Translations under genes and position numbers: made by a program
Origin: Spirosoma sp. 48-14
GTDB taxonomy: Bacteria > Bacteroidota > Bacteroidia > Cytophagales > Spirosomataceae
Reading direction: 5' to 3'
DNA length: 64,000 nucleotides
NCBI RefSeq assembly: GCF_001898575.1
Contig: NZ_MKUD01000031.1
Location: 28,370-92,369 of the forward strand
Shown here: positions 8,812-18,507 of the stretch, piece by piece
Layout of the letters: each line of letters starts with the position of its first letter
How positions within the stretch are numbered: the first letter of the stretch is position 1
Notes under the pieces: generated by a model
What the model was told of the DNA's origin: nothing
The model's input: only the letters and a program-made list of their open reading frames with translations
Databases searched by the model: none

Positions 8812-11800
8812 ATGAAGCCTCTTTTACTGTCTTCAACGTCACTAACCGGCTCATTGCGACGCCTGCTGGTGACGTTTTTAGTTAGTGCGGTGCCAATCCT
8901 GTCGGTTTGGGCGCAAACCGTATCAGGGCGAGTGACCTCGGCCGACGATAATCAACCCTTACCGGGTGTATCCATTGTGGTTAAAGGCTCCACCACAGGT
9001 ACTACGTCCCGCGCCGATGGAACCTATTCACTAAACGTACCAGCCAACGGTACGCTGACGTTTTCTTTCATTGGCTATCAAACTCAGGAGTTTGCCGTTG
9101 GTAACCGGACCACAATCGATGTGGCCATGGCCGTAGGTACGGCTACCCTGAGTGAAATAGTCGTGACGGCGCTGGGTATCAAGAAAGATATTCGCCAGAC
9201 CGGGGTGGCCATTCAGTCGGTCGATGGCGCGCAACTGCTCAAAGCGCGTGAGCCGAACCCGATTAACTCGCTCACAGGAAAAGTAGCCGGTTTAACCATC
9301 GGTGCTTCGTCGGAACTGTTGGGCCGCCCGAACATTTCGTTGCGGGGTAACTCCGATGTGCTGTTTGTGGTCGATGGTATCCCGATCACGTCTGATACCT
9401 GGAACATCAGTGCCGACGATATCGATACCTACACGGTGCTGAAAGGCGCATCGGCCTCCGCCCTGTATGGTTTCCGGGGTAAGAACGGGGCCATCCTGAT
9501 TACGACCAAACGCGGTACAAAAGATAAGCGTGGTTTTTCGGTGGAAGTGAACACGAGCCAGATGTTCGATCAGGGATTCATTGCCATTCCGAAAGTACAG
9601 GATGAGTACGGCCCTGGTGATCACGGGGTTTATGCCTTCGGCGATGGCAAAGGAAACGGCCTGAACGACGGCGACTACGACATTTGGGGACCAGCTCTGA
9701 ACGGTCAGCTGATTCCGCAATATGATAGTCCGGTAGTACCTGGTCAGACATTCACGACCAAGTTTCCAAATGGAGCTACGTTTACCAGCGACCGGCAGCC
9801 TACGCCATTTACTCCTCGCGGAAAAGACAACCTCCGTCGGTTCATCCAGACGGGTATCCTGTCGAACAATAACGTAGCGGTAGCCGCAACGGGCGAGAAA
9901 TACGATATGCGCTTTTCGCTGTCGTATAACTACCAGCGTGGTCTGGTACCCAACACCAAACTGAATGTGGCTAACTTTAACATTACAGGGGGCTATAACT
10001 TTTCGCCGAAGCTGCGTTTTGAAACCAGTCTGAACTACAATCGGCAGTTTACGCCCAACTTCCCCGACGTAAATTACGGGCCGAACTCGCTGATTTATAA
10101 TATTATTGCCTGGGGTGGTGCCGACTGGAATATCGACGATATGAAGCAGATCTGGCAGCCGGGTAAAGAGGGTACACAGCAGATTTATGCCGAGTATCAA
10201 CGCTACAATAACCCCTGGTTCCTGGCCAAATACTGGTTACGCGGTCACTACAACAACAACGTATATGGTTATGCGTCATTGCGGTATCAGCTTGCCGATG
10301 GGCTGCAACTGACAGCTAAAACGCAGTTGACGACTTACAACCTGCTTCGCACCGAAAAATTCCCTTATTCGGCCACTACCTACGGCCGGGAAGAAGCGCG
10401 GGGCGATTACCGTGAAGACCGTCGGGCCCTGTTCGATAACATCAACCAGGTTCTGTTGCAGTACAACAAAAAAGTGACGCCCGATCTGACCATCAATGCT
10501 CTGGCGGGTGGCGAAGCGCGGGTGTTCAATTACAATTCCGATTTTGCCAGCACCAACTACCTGAACGTTCCGGGCGTATACAACTTTGCCAACTCGTCGA
10601 ATGCACTGATTGCCAATAATTTTCAGGCCGATATGCGGGTATTGTCTGCTTATTATTCCGCCGACTTTACCTTCCGCGATTACGTGACGCTGACCACAAC
10701 AGGCCGCGTGGACAAACTGTCGACCCTCCCCAAAGGCAACAATGCATACTTCTATCCATCGGTAGCGCTGAGTACGGTTCTGTCGGATTATATCAATCTG
10801 CCGACGAACCTGGGCATCTCATTCCTGAAACTACGGGCGTCGTATGCGAATGTTAAAGACGGTCTGACCCAGTCGACGATTGGTACGACACCAGGCGCTT
10901 CGTATCCGCTGGGCTATGGGGTTGACTACAGCTCGTCGTACGGTGGGCCAACCTACCAGAACTCGGCGGTATATTCGCTGCCTTTGGTGTACAATAACAA
11001 ACCGGCAGCGTATTACACCAATACGCTCAACAACCCGAACCTGAAGCCGAACTCCACATCGCAAACGGAGGTAGGTCTGGACATTCGCTTCCTGAACAAC
11101 CGCTTGGCGCTGGATGCGGCTTACTTCATCAGCAACGACGGGCCACGTATCTTCACGCTACCCTCCTCGGAATCAACGGGATACACGGGCCGACTGGTAA
11201 ACGGGATCATGACCCAGAAAAAAGGCGGAGAAATCTCGCTGACGGGCCAGGCGATTCGTTCGCCTAAAGGCTTCAACTGGGACGTGGTTGCCAACTACTC
11301 GACCTATACCGAGCGGCTGAAAGAAGTGTATCCCGAAGGTGGTATCAATACCCTGGCTTCCAACTATTTTGTGGGGAGCAGCAGCAGTTCACGCTTTATC
11401 AACATTGGCGACCGGACCGACGGGTTCTATGCAGGTTCGTTCATCCGTACGCCCGATGGGCAGTTGATCAACGATGCGGGTGGACGGCCGATTGTGAATC
11501 CGGTGGCTCAGTTCCTGGGGTATGTGAATCCGAAGTTTGTATGGGGACTTAATAACCGCTTCAGCTACAAAAACATCAACTTTAGCTTCCAGTTCGATGG
11601 GCGAGTAGGGGGGATCATTGGCGATTATGTCCGGCAGAAAACTTTCCAGGGCGGTCGTAACATCGAAACCATTCAGGGGGCCTATGGCGAAGCGCGCAAG
11701 AATGATGTACAGGCTGTCAAATCGTATGTGGGTGAAGGCGTTGTACTGACGAGTGGCTCAATTAACTACGACGTAAACGGGAATATCCTGAATTACGGCG

Positions 11801-12117
11801 AATTGAAATACGCACCCAACACGACCAAAACGTATGCACAGGACTACATCGCCCGAGTATATGGGCAGGCAGAGTCTTTCCTGATGGATCGGAGCTATGC
11901 CAAACTACGTGAGGTAATCATTGGTTACACGCTGCCACAGACCGCCCTGCGTCGGCTGGGGGTAAAACAGGCCAGTGTGTCGGTGGTTGGTCGTAACCTG
12001 CTGTATTTCGCTAAATACAAAGACATTGACCTCGACCAGTATCTGACAGGTGGCGTTTCGGGCCTTCAAACCCCAACCACCCGGCGGTATGGTATCAATC
12101 TAAATCTGGTGTTTTAA
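8812..12117 (+). CDS. SusC/RagA-family TonB-dependent outer-membrane transporter
   Basis: A 1101-residue outer-membrane TonB-dependent transporter. A signal peptide ends near residue 35 (ILSVWAQ). A carboxypeptidase-D-like beta-sandwich covers about 36-115 (VSGRVTSADDNQPLPGVSIV). The plug domain spans about 120-235 (ALGIKKDIRQTGVAIQ, then RGNSDVLFVVDG and LKGASASALYG). A long beta-barrel rich in aromatic and Asn residues ends in a C-terminal phenylalanine (LNLVF). It works with the SusD-like lipoprotein encoded next. SusCD pairs usually take up glycans or peptides. Here the neighbours point to an organophosphorus compound, which is an inference. Confidence 0.95.
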   Translation: MKPLLLSSTSLTGSLRRLLVTFLVSAVPILSVWAQTVSGRVTSADDNQPLPGVSIVVKGSTTGTTSRADGTYSLNVPANGTLTFSFIGYQTQEFAVGNRTTIDVAMAVGTATLSEIVVTALGIKKDIRQTGVAIQSVDGAQLLKAREPNPINSLTGKVAGLTIGASSELLGRPNISLRGNSDVLFVVDGIPITSDTWNISADDIDTYTVLKGASASALYGFRGKNGAILITTKRGTKDKRGFSVEVNTSQMFDQGFIAIPKVQDEYGPGDHGVYAFGDGKGNGLNDGDYDIWGPALNGQLIPQYDSPVVPGQTFTTKFPNGATFTSDRQPTPFTPRGKDNLRRFIQTGILSNNNVAVAATGEKYDMRFSLSYNYQRGLVPNTKLNVANFNITGGYNFSPKLRFETSLNYNRQFTPNFPDVNYGPNSLIYNIIAWGGADWNIDDMKQIWQPGKEGTQQIYAEYQRYNNPWFLAKYWLRGHYNNNVYGYASLRYQLADGLQLTAKTQLTTYNLLRTEKFPYSATTYGREEARGDYREDRRALFDNINQVLLQYNKKVTPDLTINALAGGEARVFNYNSDFASTNYLNVPGVYNFANSSNALIANNFQADMRVLSAYYSADFTFRDYVTLTTTGRVDKLSTLPKGNNAYFYPSVALSTVLSDYINLPTNLGISFLKLRASYANVKDGLTQSTIGTTPGASYPLGYGVDYSSSYGGPTYQNSAVYSLPLVYNNKPAAYYTNTLNNPNLKPNSTSQTEVGLDIRFLNNRLALDAAYFISNDGPRIFTLPSSESTGYTGRLVNGIMTQKKGGEISLTGQAIRSPKGFNWDVVANYSTYTERLKEVYPEGGINTLASNYFVGSSSSSRFINIGDRTDGFYAGSFIRTPDGQLINDAGGRPIVNPVAQFLGYVNPKFVWGLNNRFSYKNINFSFQFDGRVGGIIGDYVRQKTFQGGRNIETIQGAYGEARKNDVQAVKSYVGEGVVLTSGSINYDVNGNILNYGELKYAPNTTKTYAQDYIARVYGQAESFLMDRSYAKLREVIIGYTLPQTALRRLGVKQASVSVVGRNLLYFAKYKDIDLDQYLTGGVSGLQTPTTRRYGINLNLVF

Positions 12118-12120
12118 CAT

Positions 12121-12157
12121 TCGGTTTACCCCTAAATCCCCTTTAGGGGTAAACCGA
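12121..12157 (+). promoter_or_regulatory. Intercistronic hairpin between susC and susD
   Basis: A perfect 16-bp stem (12121-12136 with 12142-12157) and a five-base loop fill most of the 57-base gap between the genes. There is no T-run, so it is more likely an mRNA stabiliser or partial attenuator that sets the SusC:SusD ratio than a terminator. Confidence 0.7.
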
Positions 12158-12174
12158 TTATCGACTTTACAATC

Positions 12175-13746
12175 ATGAAACTTCATAAACACATACTCCT
12201 TTCGGTTTTGGCGCTGGGCCTGATGCTGACCAGTTGCGAGAAACCGTTCGATCAACTCGAACAGGACCCTAACCGGCCCACGAGCGCACCCGCATCGCTG
12301 GTATTCAATGGCGTACTGAACGATATGTACAGCATTGCGGGTGGTGGTGCCTGGAACGACTCCCAGCGCTATAACCAGTTCTACGCCAGTAACTACAACT
12401 ACTACGCCACCAACGAATACTCCTGGACATCGACCGGGCTGTATTATACGACGCTGAAAAATGTGGTAAAAATGGAGCAGGAGGCTAAAAAAGCGGGCCT
12501 TCCCGATGTGAATGCCTATTCGGCTCTTGGTAAATTTTTCCGGGCTTATTTTTTCGAGCAGATGACCAAGCGCCTGGGCGATATTCCTATGACACAGGCA
12601 CTACAGGGACTCGACAATCAAACGCCGAAGTATGATTCGCAGAAGGACGTGTATGTGCAGATTCTGAAATGGCTCGACGATGCCAATAGCGATCTGACTT
12701 CGTTGATTGCCAAAAACGACAATAATCTGTCGGGCGACATTTACCTGAACAACAGCCTGGCCAAGTGGCAAAAAGTGGTAAATAGTTATAAGTTGCGGGT
12801 GCTGGTTAGCCTGTCGAAAAAAGAATCAGATACGGATCTGAACGTTAAAGCGCGATTTGCCGATGTGGTGAATAACCCCACCAAGTATCCGTTGATGGCA
12901 TCGATGGACGATAACCTGCAATACATTTACAACAACCAGTACAACAAGTATAATCGGAACCCCGATAACTTTGGTCAGAATGCCACGCGCGAAAATATGG
13001 CCGCTACCTATCTGGGTACCCTGACCTCGTTGAAAGATCCACGCACGTTTGTGGTCGCTGAACCGGCTACGGCCAAAATTGCAGCGGGTCTTAAACCTAC
13101 CGACTTTGCTGCGTTTGTCGGCGCATCGTCGGGCGAAGATCTGGCGATCATGTCATCGAACGCCAATCAGGGGCTTTATTCGTTCCAGAACCGAAAGCAC
13201 TACTATAGCACCTATACGGCTGAACCTTATATCCTTGTTGGTTATCCTGAACTACAGTTTTCCCTGGCCGAAGGGATCAATCGGGGCTGGGCGGCTGGCA
13301 ATGCCGAAGACTACTACAAAAACGGCATTCTGGCATCGTGGGGATTTTATGGGCTGAAAGATGGAGCCAATACGGTGTATTTCTCGGCCGATGGTGGGTA
13401 TAAAGTATTCAATACCTATACGGTCAGTGTAAGCTTTGCCGATTACTACGCGCAGTCGGCGGTGAAGTATGCGGGCAATTCGGCTGATGGATTGAAGCAG
13501 ATTCTGACGCAGAAATACCTGGCCTTTGCTCAGCAGTCGGGTCTGGAAGCGTTTTATAATCAGCGTCGGACGGGCGTACCAACCTTTTTGGTTGGTCCCG
13601 GAACGGGCAACAGTCAGCGAATTCCGCTCCGCTGGCAGTATCCAGCTACAGAACGGTCGTATAATGCCGCCAATAACACATCGGCTGTTCAGAGCCAGTA
13701 CGGCGGTAACGACGACATCAATGCCGCTATGTGGAGTTTGAAATAA
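12175..13746 (+). CDS. SusD/RagB-family lipoprotein
   Basis: A 523-residue surface lipoprotein forming the lid of the SusC transporter encoded upstream. The N-terminus is a lipoprotein signal (LALGLMLTSC, lipidated Cys21) followed by a typical SusD opening (KPFDQLEQDPNRPTS). TPR-like helices follow, with many Trp/Tyr/Asn residues. The C-terminal part reads LAFAQQSGLEAFYNQRRTGVP, a conserved feature of the SusD-like_2 type. Only the hairpin separates it from susC, so the two are co-transcribed. Ligand specificity cannot be read from sequence; the surrounding enzymes suggest a phosphonate- or phosphate-containing ligand. Confidence 0.93.
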   Translation: MKLHKHILLSVLALGLMLTSCEKPFDQLEQDPNRPTSAPASLVFNGVLNDMYSIAGGGAWNDSQRYNQFYASNYNYYATNEYSWTSTGLYYTTLKNVVKMEQEAKKAGLPDVNAYSALGKFFRAYFFEQMTKRLGDIPMTQALQGLDNQTPKYDSQKDVYVQILKWLDDANSDLTSLIAKNDNNLSGDIYLNNSLAKWQKVVNSYKLRVLVSLSKKESDTDLNVKARFADVVNNPTKYPLMASMDDNLQYIYNNQYNKYNRNPDNFGQNATRENMAATYLGTLTSLKDPRTFVVAEPATAKIAAGLKPTDFAAFVGASSGEDLAIMSSNANQGLYSFQNRKHYYSTYTAEPYILVGYPELQFSLAEGINRGWAAGNAEDYYKNGILASWGFYGLKDGANTVYFSADGGYKVFNTYTVSVSFADYYAQSAVKYAGNSADGLKQILTQKYLAFAQQSGLEAFYNQRRTGVPTFLVGPGTGNSQRIPLRWQYPATERSYNAANNTSAVQSQYGGNDDINAAMWSLK

Positions 13747-13751
13747 ACTCA

Positions 13752-13874
13752 TTGGGAATGCCTGGATAACTGATTGTCTGGGCATTCCCAACGATTGAAC
13801 ATTCAATAGCCAACCATCAATCGTCTGTTTGGACCAATTATTAAAACCGTTCCTGGCTTTTACCGGGAACGGTT
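13752..13874 (+). terminator. Two hairpins downstream of susD
   Basis: The first stem pairs 13752-13762 with 13781-13791 (11 bp). The second pairs 13845-13853 with 13866-13874 (9 bp) and a T-rich stretch follows some 20 bases later. Together they probably end or reduce transcription after susD. Neither has a classical T-run directly after the stem. Confidence 0.45.
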
Positions 13875-13965
13875 ATTGGGCGTTTAAGGGGATTCCTTTA
13901 TTTTTAACGCATTCCTGCTTGAAGACGCCCCAACTGATCTATTTTCGTCCATCCGCTTTTACCCT

Positions 13966-14886
13966 ATGAACCGTCGAACCCTTCTCAAATCGGCCAGCTT
14001 ACTACCGTTTGTACCTGATTTAACACCTGAATCGTCGTCACAGAATCTGGCCCGCAAGCGTAGTGTTCGATTCGCCTACGTGGGCGATACGCACATTACA
14101 CCCGAAACGACGCCCATGAAAGGGGTGGCGAGCTGTTTTCATCATGTACAAAATCAGGCCGATAAGCCCGCGTTCGTTTTGCACGGGGGCGACGTAATCA
14201 TGGATGCGCTGAAGCTGGGTCGGGCTGAGGTGCAGAAACAGTGGGATGCCTGGCATACGGTCGTCAAAGCGGAGAACTCGCTGCCCATCGAATACTGCAT
14301 CGGCAACCACGACGTATGGGGATATGACGAGGCTAAAAATGACCCGATGTATGGTAAAAAATGGGCCGTCGATCTGATGCGTATTGGCGACCGATACCGT
14401 AGCTTTGATCGGAACGGCTGGCATTTTATCATCCTCGACAGTGTTCAGCTGACGCCTGAAAACAAATGGTATACAGGTTTTATTGACCCACAGCAGCTGG
14501 AATGGCTGAAGAACGATCTGGCAAAAACGAATCCGAAAACGCCCGTGCTGATTCTGTCGCACATTCCTATTTTCAGCCCTACGGCCTTTTTCAGTGAAGC
14601 GAACGTAAAGAATGGCAACTGGGCTATTTCGGGAGGGCTTGTGTTGAGCAATACGCCCGATTTGCTGAAACTATTTTATCAGTACCCAAACATCAAAGCG
14701 GCCTTGAGTGGGCACATGCACCTGCTCGACCGGGTCGATTACAACGGTGTGTCGTACTTCTGCAATGGGGCTGTGTCGGGAAACTGGTGGAAAAGCGATA
14801 CCTATCAGCAAACGAAAGCGGGGTACGCCCTTTTTGACCTGTTCGACGACGGAAGCATTGAACGAACTTACCTTCAGTACACATAA
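13966..14886 (+). CDS. Exported calcineurin-like metallophosphoesterase
   Basis: A 306-residue metallophosphoesterase with all family metal motifs in order: GDTH (Asp41, His43), GGD, GNHD near residue 109, LSHIPIF near 191 and GHMH near 246. The N-terminus MNRRTLLKSASLLPF has a twin-arginine-like start and a short hydrophobic run, so it is probably exported to the periplasm. The family hydrolyses phosphomono- or diesters. It is three bases from the PhnZ-like gene and in one transcription unit with it and the beta-propeller phosphoesterase. A role in releasing phosphate or a head group from an imported organophosphorus substrate is an inference. Confidence 0.88.
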   Translation: MNRRTLLKSASLLPFVPDLTPESSSQNLARKRSVRFAYVGDTHITPETTPMKGVASCFHHVQNQADKPAFVLHGGDVIMDALKLGRAEVQKQWDAWHTVVKAENSLPIEYCIGNHDVWGYDEAKNDPMYGKKWAVDLMRIGDRYRSFDRNGWHFIILDSVQLTPENKWYTGFIDPQQLEWLKNDLAKTNPKTPVLILSHIPIFSPTAFFSEANVKNGNWAISGGLVLSNTPDLLKLFYQYPNIKAALSGHMHLLDRVDYNGVSYFCNGAVSGNWWKSDTYQQTKAGYALFDLFDDGSIERTYLQYT

Positions 14887-14889
14887 TCT

Positions 14890-15438
14890 ATGCAAGTCAT
14901 CGCTGATCTTTTTGCCCAGGGCGGGCAGGACGCTTATTACGGAGAGCCTGTAACCCAGATCGAACACGCATTGCAATGTGCCTATCTGGCCGAAAAGGCA
15001 GGGGCCGATGAAGAAACCATTGTAGCTGCTTTTCTGCACGATATTGGCCATCTGCTCCCACCCGACTTAGCCAATGGCTACATGGATGGATATGGTACGG
15101 TCGATCACGAACGGCTCGGTGCCGACTACCTGCGGGAACTTGGTTTTTCGGAGAAAGTGGCACAACTAATTGAGCACCACGTGAATGCTAAGCGGTATCT
15201 GGTCTATAAAAATGCGGCTTACTTTGATCGGCTGTCGGAAGCCAGTCTGAAAACGCTGGAGTTTCAGGGCGGTCCTATGAACGTAGGCGAAGCGCTGGCC
15301 TTTGAAACCAATCCCTATTTTCGGGAAATTCTACAGGTACGTGGCTGGGACGAACAGGCGAAAATACCCGGTTTGCCTACGCCGGATATGGCCTATTATC
15401 TGGCAATGGCCCAACGTGTAGAGAATTCTGCCAATTAA
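14890..15438 (+). CDS. phnZ: PhnZ-like HD-domain diiron oxygenase
   Basis: A 182-residue HD-domain protein of the phosphonate-operon group (TIGR03276 type). PhnZ oxidatively cleaves 2-amino-1-hydroxyethylphosphonate to glycine and phosphate. Visible residues fit its mixed-valence diiron site: His26, His50-Asp51 in FLHDIGH, His73, His96/His97 and Asp154. Tyr16 and Glu19 in YYGE have the same three-residue spacing as the gating Tyr24/Glu27 pair of PhnZ. LEFQGGPM is also typical. No PhnY hydroxylase gene, its normal partner, is seen in the window. TmpB-type enzymes acting on a hydroxylated trimethyl-aminoethylphosphonate are a close alternative. Confidence 0.85.
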   Translation: MQVIADLFAQGGQDAYYGEPVTQIEHALQCAYLAEKAGADEETIVAAFLHDIGHLLPPDLANGYMDGYGTVDHERLGADYLRELGFSEKVAQLIEHHVNAKRYLVYKNAAYFDRLSEASLKTLEFQGGPMNVGEALAFETNPYFREILQVRGWDEQAKIPGLPTPDMAYYLAMAQRVENSAN

Positions 15439-15440
15439 CT

Positions 15441-18236
15441 ATGAGAGCAAGTCTCCTTTCTATCCTGTTTTTTGCTTCGCTGCCTGCGTTCGCCCAGCGT
15501 ACCTATACGACCTTGCAGGTGCCAGGGCGAGCGGAGTTCTGCAAAATTGATACGGCTGGCCGATCTGTCCTGCCAAGCGGACGCTATGTGACGCCCGCAG
15601 GCCAAACCATTCGCATCACAAACGATCCGTTTGGGCTGGCTATATCGCCCAATGGGCAGCGTGCGGTTTCGCTGCACGACGGAGTGTTGACCGTTCTGCA
15701 GTTATCACGAGCCGGGACCTCACAGCCTGAGTCGGTTACGGCTCTCCGCGTTCCCGATTATGCCGGTAAAATTCCTGAAGCGTTAAAAGCAGGCTCATTT
15801 CTTGGCGTTGCCTTTGCTGCCGACAGCAAAACGGCTTACCTGAGCAACGGCGATAAAGGCCGGGTTTTGATCTTCGACACCGATCAACTCCGAACTATCG
15901 ACAGCATTAATCTGGATGGCAATGGCTATACCGATAGTTTTACATCGGACCTGCTCCTGAATGGCAATGAATTGCTTGCGCTTGATCGCGCCAATTTCCG
16001 GTTGGTGCGGATTGATCTGGCAACTAAACGAATCACCGCTTCGATTCCGACCGGACGGCAACCCTTCGGCCTGGCCATTAGCCCGGATCGGCAGCTGGCG
16101 TTCGTAGCGAACGTAGGGCTATATGCCTATCCCAAAGTACCTGGCGTAACGAAAGAGAATCAGGAAACAACGGCTCTAAAGTTTCCGCCGTATGCGGCTC
16201 ATACCAAAGAGTCGGAGGAGGGCGTAGAAGCAGAAGGCCGCCGGATACCGGGCCTGGGAAGCCCCCTGGCCGATGAAGCCATGAGTGTCTGGACGGTTAG
16301 TTTGCGGACCAACAAGGTCGTGCGTAAAATCAAGACCGGCGTTCAGATTGGCGAAATGATCGAGGAGGCCGAAGTGGTTGGTGGAGCTTCGCCAAACTCG
16401 GTGGTGGTCGGAAGTCGATTCGCGTACGTTTCCAATGCCACCAACGACAATATTTCCATTATCGACTATAAACCCGGTGGACGGTCAGTTCCCAAACTGG
16501 CCGGAACCATTGCCCTGAAAATTGACCCGAAACTGGATCGGTATCGCGGGCTGATGCCATTTGGTATGGCGCTGACCAAAGACGAAAAAACGCTGTACGT
16601 GGCGCTGCTGGCTTTCAATGCCGTCGCTGTTGTCGATGTGCCAACCCGCACCGTTCGCGGACTAATCCCGACAGGCTGGGGCCCTACGCGGGTAGCACTG
16701 TCGCCGGATGAAAAAATGCTGTATGCGATCTCGGCAAGAGGATATGGGGCCGGTCCAAACGGAGGGGCCAGTTTCGTGAAGCCGCCACAGGGAACCTACA
16801 TTGGCGATATTCAACTCGGTACATTTCAGGCCATTCCCGTGCCGGAGAAAACCCAACTGACCACCTACACAAAGCAGGTTCTGGAAAATACCTATCAGGC
16901 CGTTACCATTACCGACGATGGCCGCAATCCCTTACCCGCTTTGCCCAATATACGGCCGACCCCAGCCAGTAAGTCGCCCATCAAATACATTGTCTACATC
17001 ACGAAAGAAAATCGTACCTACGACGAGGTGTTAGGCCAACTACGAACGGGCAATGGGGATTCAACGCTGGCCCGATTTGGGCAGGGGGTAACCATCAAAA
17101 CCCGAGTGTCGACCAGTCGTGGCAATAGCGGTCGAACAACCGATACTGCCCTCGATAGCGTTCGGATCACGGCCGCCGATGTGATGCCCAATCACCTGGG
17201 AGTAGCACGTCAGTTTGCATTTTCGGATAATTTTTACTGCGATTCGGATGCCAGTATTCACGGACATCACTGGATGATGGGCACGATTCCGAATGAGTGG
17301 GTGGAGGCCAATGCGGCCTCGAAAGGGCGATTCGATGCCGATTCAAAAGCGCCGGGTCGGCGTTTCCCCAAAACATCAGGTGCTATTGACCCGGAAGATT
17401 ACAACGAAATCGGTGGACTCTGGGAAGCGCTTGAACGCAACAAAATCCCGTTCTACAATTTTGGGGAAGCGAATGAATATGCCGGATCAGTCGAAGAGTG
17501 GACAACTACCCAGTTTGGCGCGGCTCAGCCGGTGGTGTTCCCCATGCCGAAAGCCGTGTATCCGCATACCTCCCGCGATTATGCCGGGTATAATACCAAC
17601 GTGCCTGACCAGTATCGGATGGAGCAGTTCGAGCGGGAGTTTACGGCTAAGTGGTTAGGCAAGAGCAAGCAAACCATGCCGCAACTCGTAACGATGCAGA
17701 TACCGAACGATCACGGTGCTGGTCCGCGACCTGATTTTGGTTATCCCTATCTGCACTCATACATGGCCGATAACGATCTGGCAGTGGGTCGGGTACTGCA
17801 TTTTCTGTCGCGCACGAAATACTGGAAAAACATGCTCGTCATCATTACGGAAGATGACCCACAGGGCGGTGTTGACCACGTAGATGCGCACCGATCGCTA
17901 TTAATGATGGCGGGGCCGTATGTAAAGCGTGGATATGTATCGCACACCCATGCCAATTTCGGCTCGATCCTGAAGGTGATGTATAACATCTTGGGCGTTC
18001 CGTATGTGAACCAGTACGACCAGACGGCTTCGCTCCTGCAGGATTTTTTTACCGACAAACCTGATTTTCACCCTTACGACGCGGTACTGCCCGATGCTCG
18101 CGTTTTCGACCCACAGGCAGCAATGAAACCCTACAAAAAACCGTTCGACTGGCGCAAAATCCAGAAAGGCCCCGAAATGGACGACCGGGCCGATCAGCGT
18201 GCCGAACATTACCGCCAACAGAACGGCGATTATTGA
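15441..18236 (+). CDS. YncE-type beta-propeller fused to phosphoesterase domain
   Basis: A 931-residue exported fusion. A signal peptide (about 1-19, ASLPAFAQ) precedes a seven-bladed YncE/lactonase-like beta-propeller at about 30-450 (repeated blades such as GWGPTRVALSPDEKMLYAIS). From about residue 510 a phospholipase-C/alkaline-phosphatase-like phosphoesterase domain follows. It has KENRTYDEVLG, where ENRT may hold the nucleophile, DNFYCDSDASIHGHHWMMG, PNDHGAG near 755, and EDDPQGGVDHVDAHR near 805 for metal binding. It is one of three tightly linked genes with the metallophosphoesterase and PhnZ. Likely periplasmic hydrolysis of a phosphoester or phosphonolipid; the substrate is unknown. 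Confidence 0.88.
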   Translation: MRASLLSILFFASLPAFAQRTYTTLQVPGRAEFCKIDTAGRSVLPSGRYVTPAGQTIRITNDPFGLAISPNGQRAVSLHDGVLTVLQLSRAGTSQPESVTALRVPDYAGKIPEALKAGSFLGVAFAADSKTAYLSNGDKGRVLIFDTDQLRTIDSINLDGNGYTDSFTSDLLLNGNELLALDRANFRLVRIDLATKRITASIPTGRQPFGLAISPDRQLAFVANVGLYAYPKVPGVTKENQETTALKFPPYAAHTKESEEGVEAEGRRIPGLGSPLADEAMSVWTVSLRTNKVVRKIKTGVQIGEMIEEAEVVGGASPNSVVVGSRFAYVSNATNDNISIIDYKPGGRSVPKLAGTIALKIDPKLDRYRGLMPFGMALTKDEKTLYVALLAFNAVAVVDVPTRTVRGLIPTGWGPTRVALSPDEKMLYAISARGYGAGPNGGASFVKPPQGTYIGDIQLGTFQAIPVPEKTQLTTYTKQVLENTYQAVTITDDGRNPLPALPNIRPTPASKSPIKYIVYITKENRTYDEVLGQLRTGNGDSTLARFGQGVTIKTRVSTSRGNSGRTTDTALDSVRITAADVMPNHLGVARQFAFSDNFYCDSDASIHGHHWMMGTIPNEWVEANAASKGRFDADSKAPGRRFPKTSGAIDPEDYNEIGGLWEALERNKIPFYNFGEANEYAGSVEEWTTTQFGAAQPVVFPMPKAVYPHTSRDYAGYNTNVPDQYRMEQFEREFTAKWLGKSKQTMPQLVTMQIPNDHGAGPRPDFGYPYLHSYMADNDLAVGRVLHFLSRTKYWKNMLVIITEDDPQGGVDHVDAHRSLLMMAGPYVKRGYVSHTHANFGSILKVMYNILGVPYVNQYDQTASLLQDFFTDKPDFHPYDAVLPDARVFDPQAAMKPYKKPFDWRKIQKGPEMDDRADQRAEHYRQQNGDY

Positions 18237-18337
18237 TCGGAAATGAGGTGTTACAATCGAGAATGAGCGGGTTGTAACGAGACTTTTAGGCTTCGTTCAA
18301 TGGATTCTCAAGCAACAAGCCAATTTGGAATTAGCCT

Positions 18338-18420
18338 TTTTGTATGACCCCGTCGGGGTCAAATGTCTATAGGAGATCGGTTAAGCTATAAACATTTGAC
18401 CCCGATGGGGTCACACAAAA
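18338..18420. repeat. 35-bp-arm inverted repeat (REP/MITE-like)
   Basis: Arms 18338-18372 and 18386-18420 are reverse complements over 35 bases with three mismatches and a 13-base loop. Each arm contains an inner palindrome of the type GACCCC-n-n-n-GGGGTC. It would fold into a long hairpin. The form fits a palindromic interspersed repeat or a transposon-derived element rather than a simple terminator. Confidence 0.75.
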
Positions 18421-18507
18421 TGATCGTATCAAACATAGTTACTCTAAGTTGCTTATCTTGCGTTAAAGTAGTGGAAGCTAACAGCGCTAAAGAAGGCCAT
18501 TTATCTG

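Noticed and set aside
9292..10200. Long reverse frame of 302 codons inside susC
   Set aside because: It is an antisense shadow of the SusC coding region produced by its codon pattern; no start context or motif supports it.
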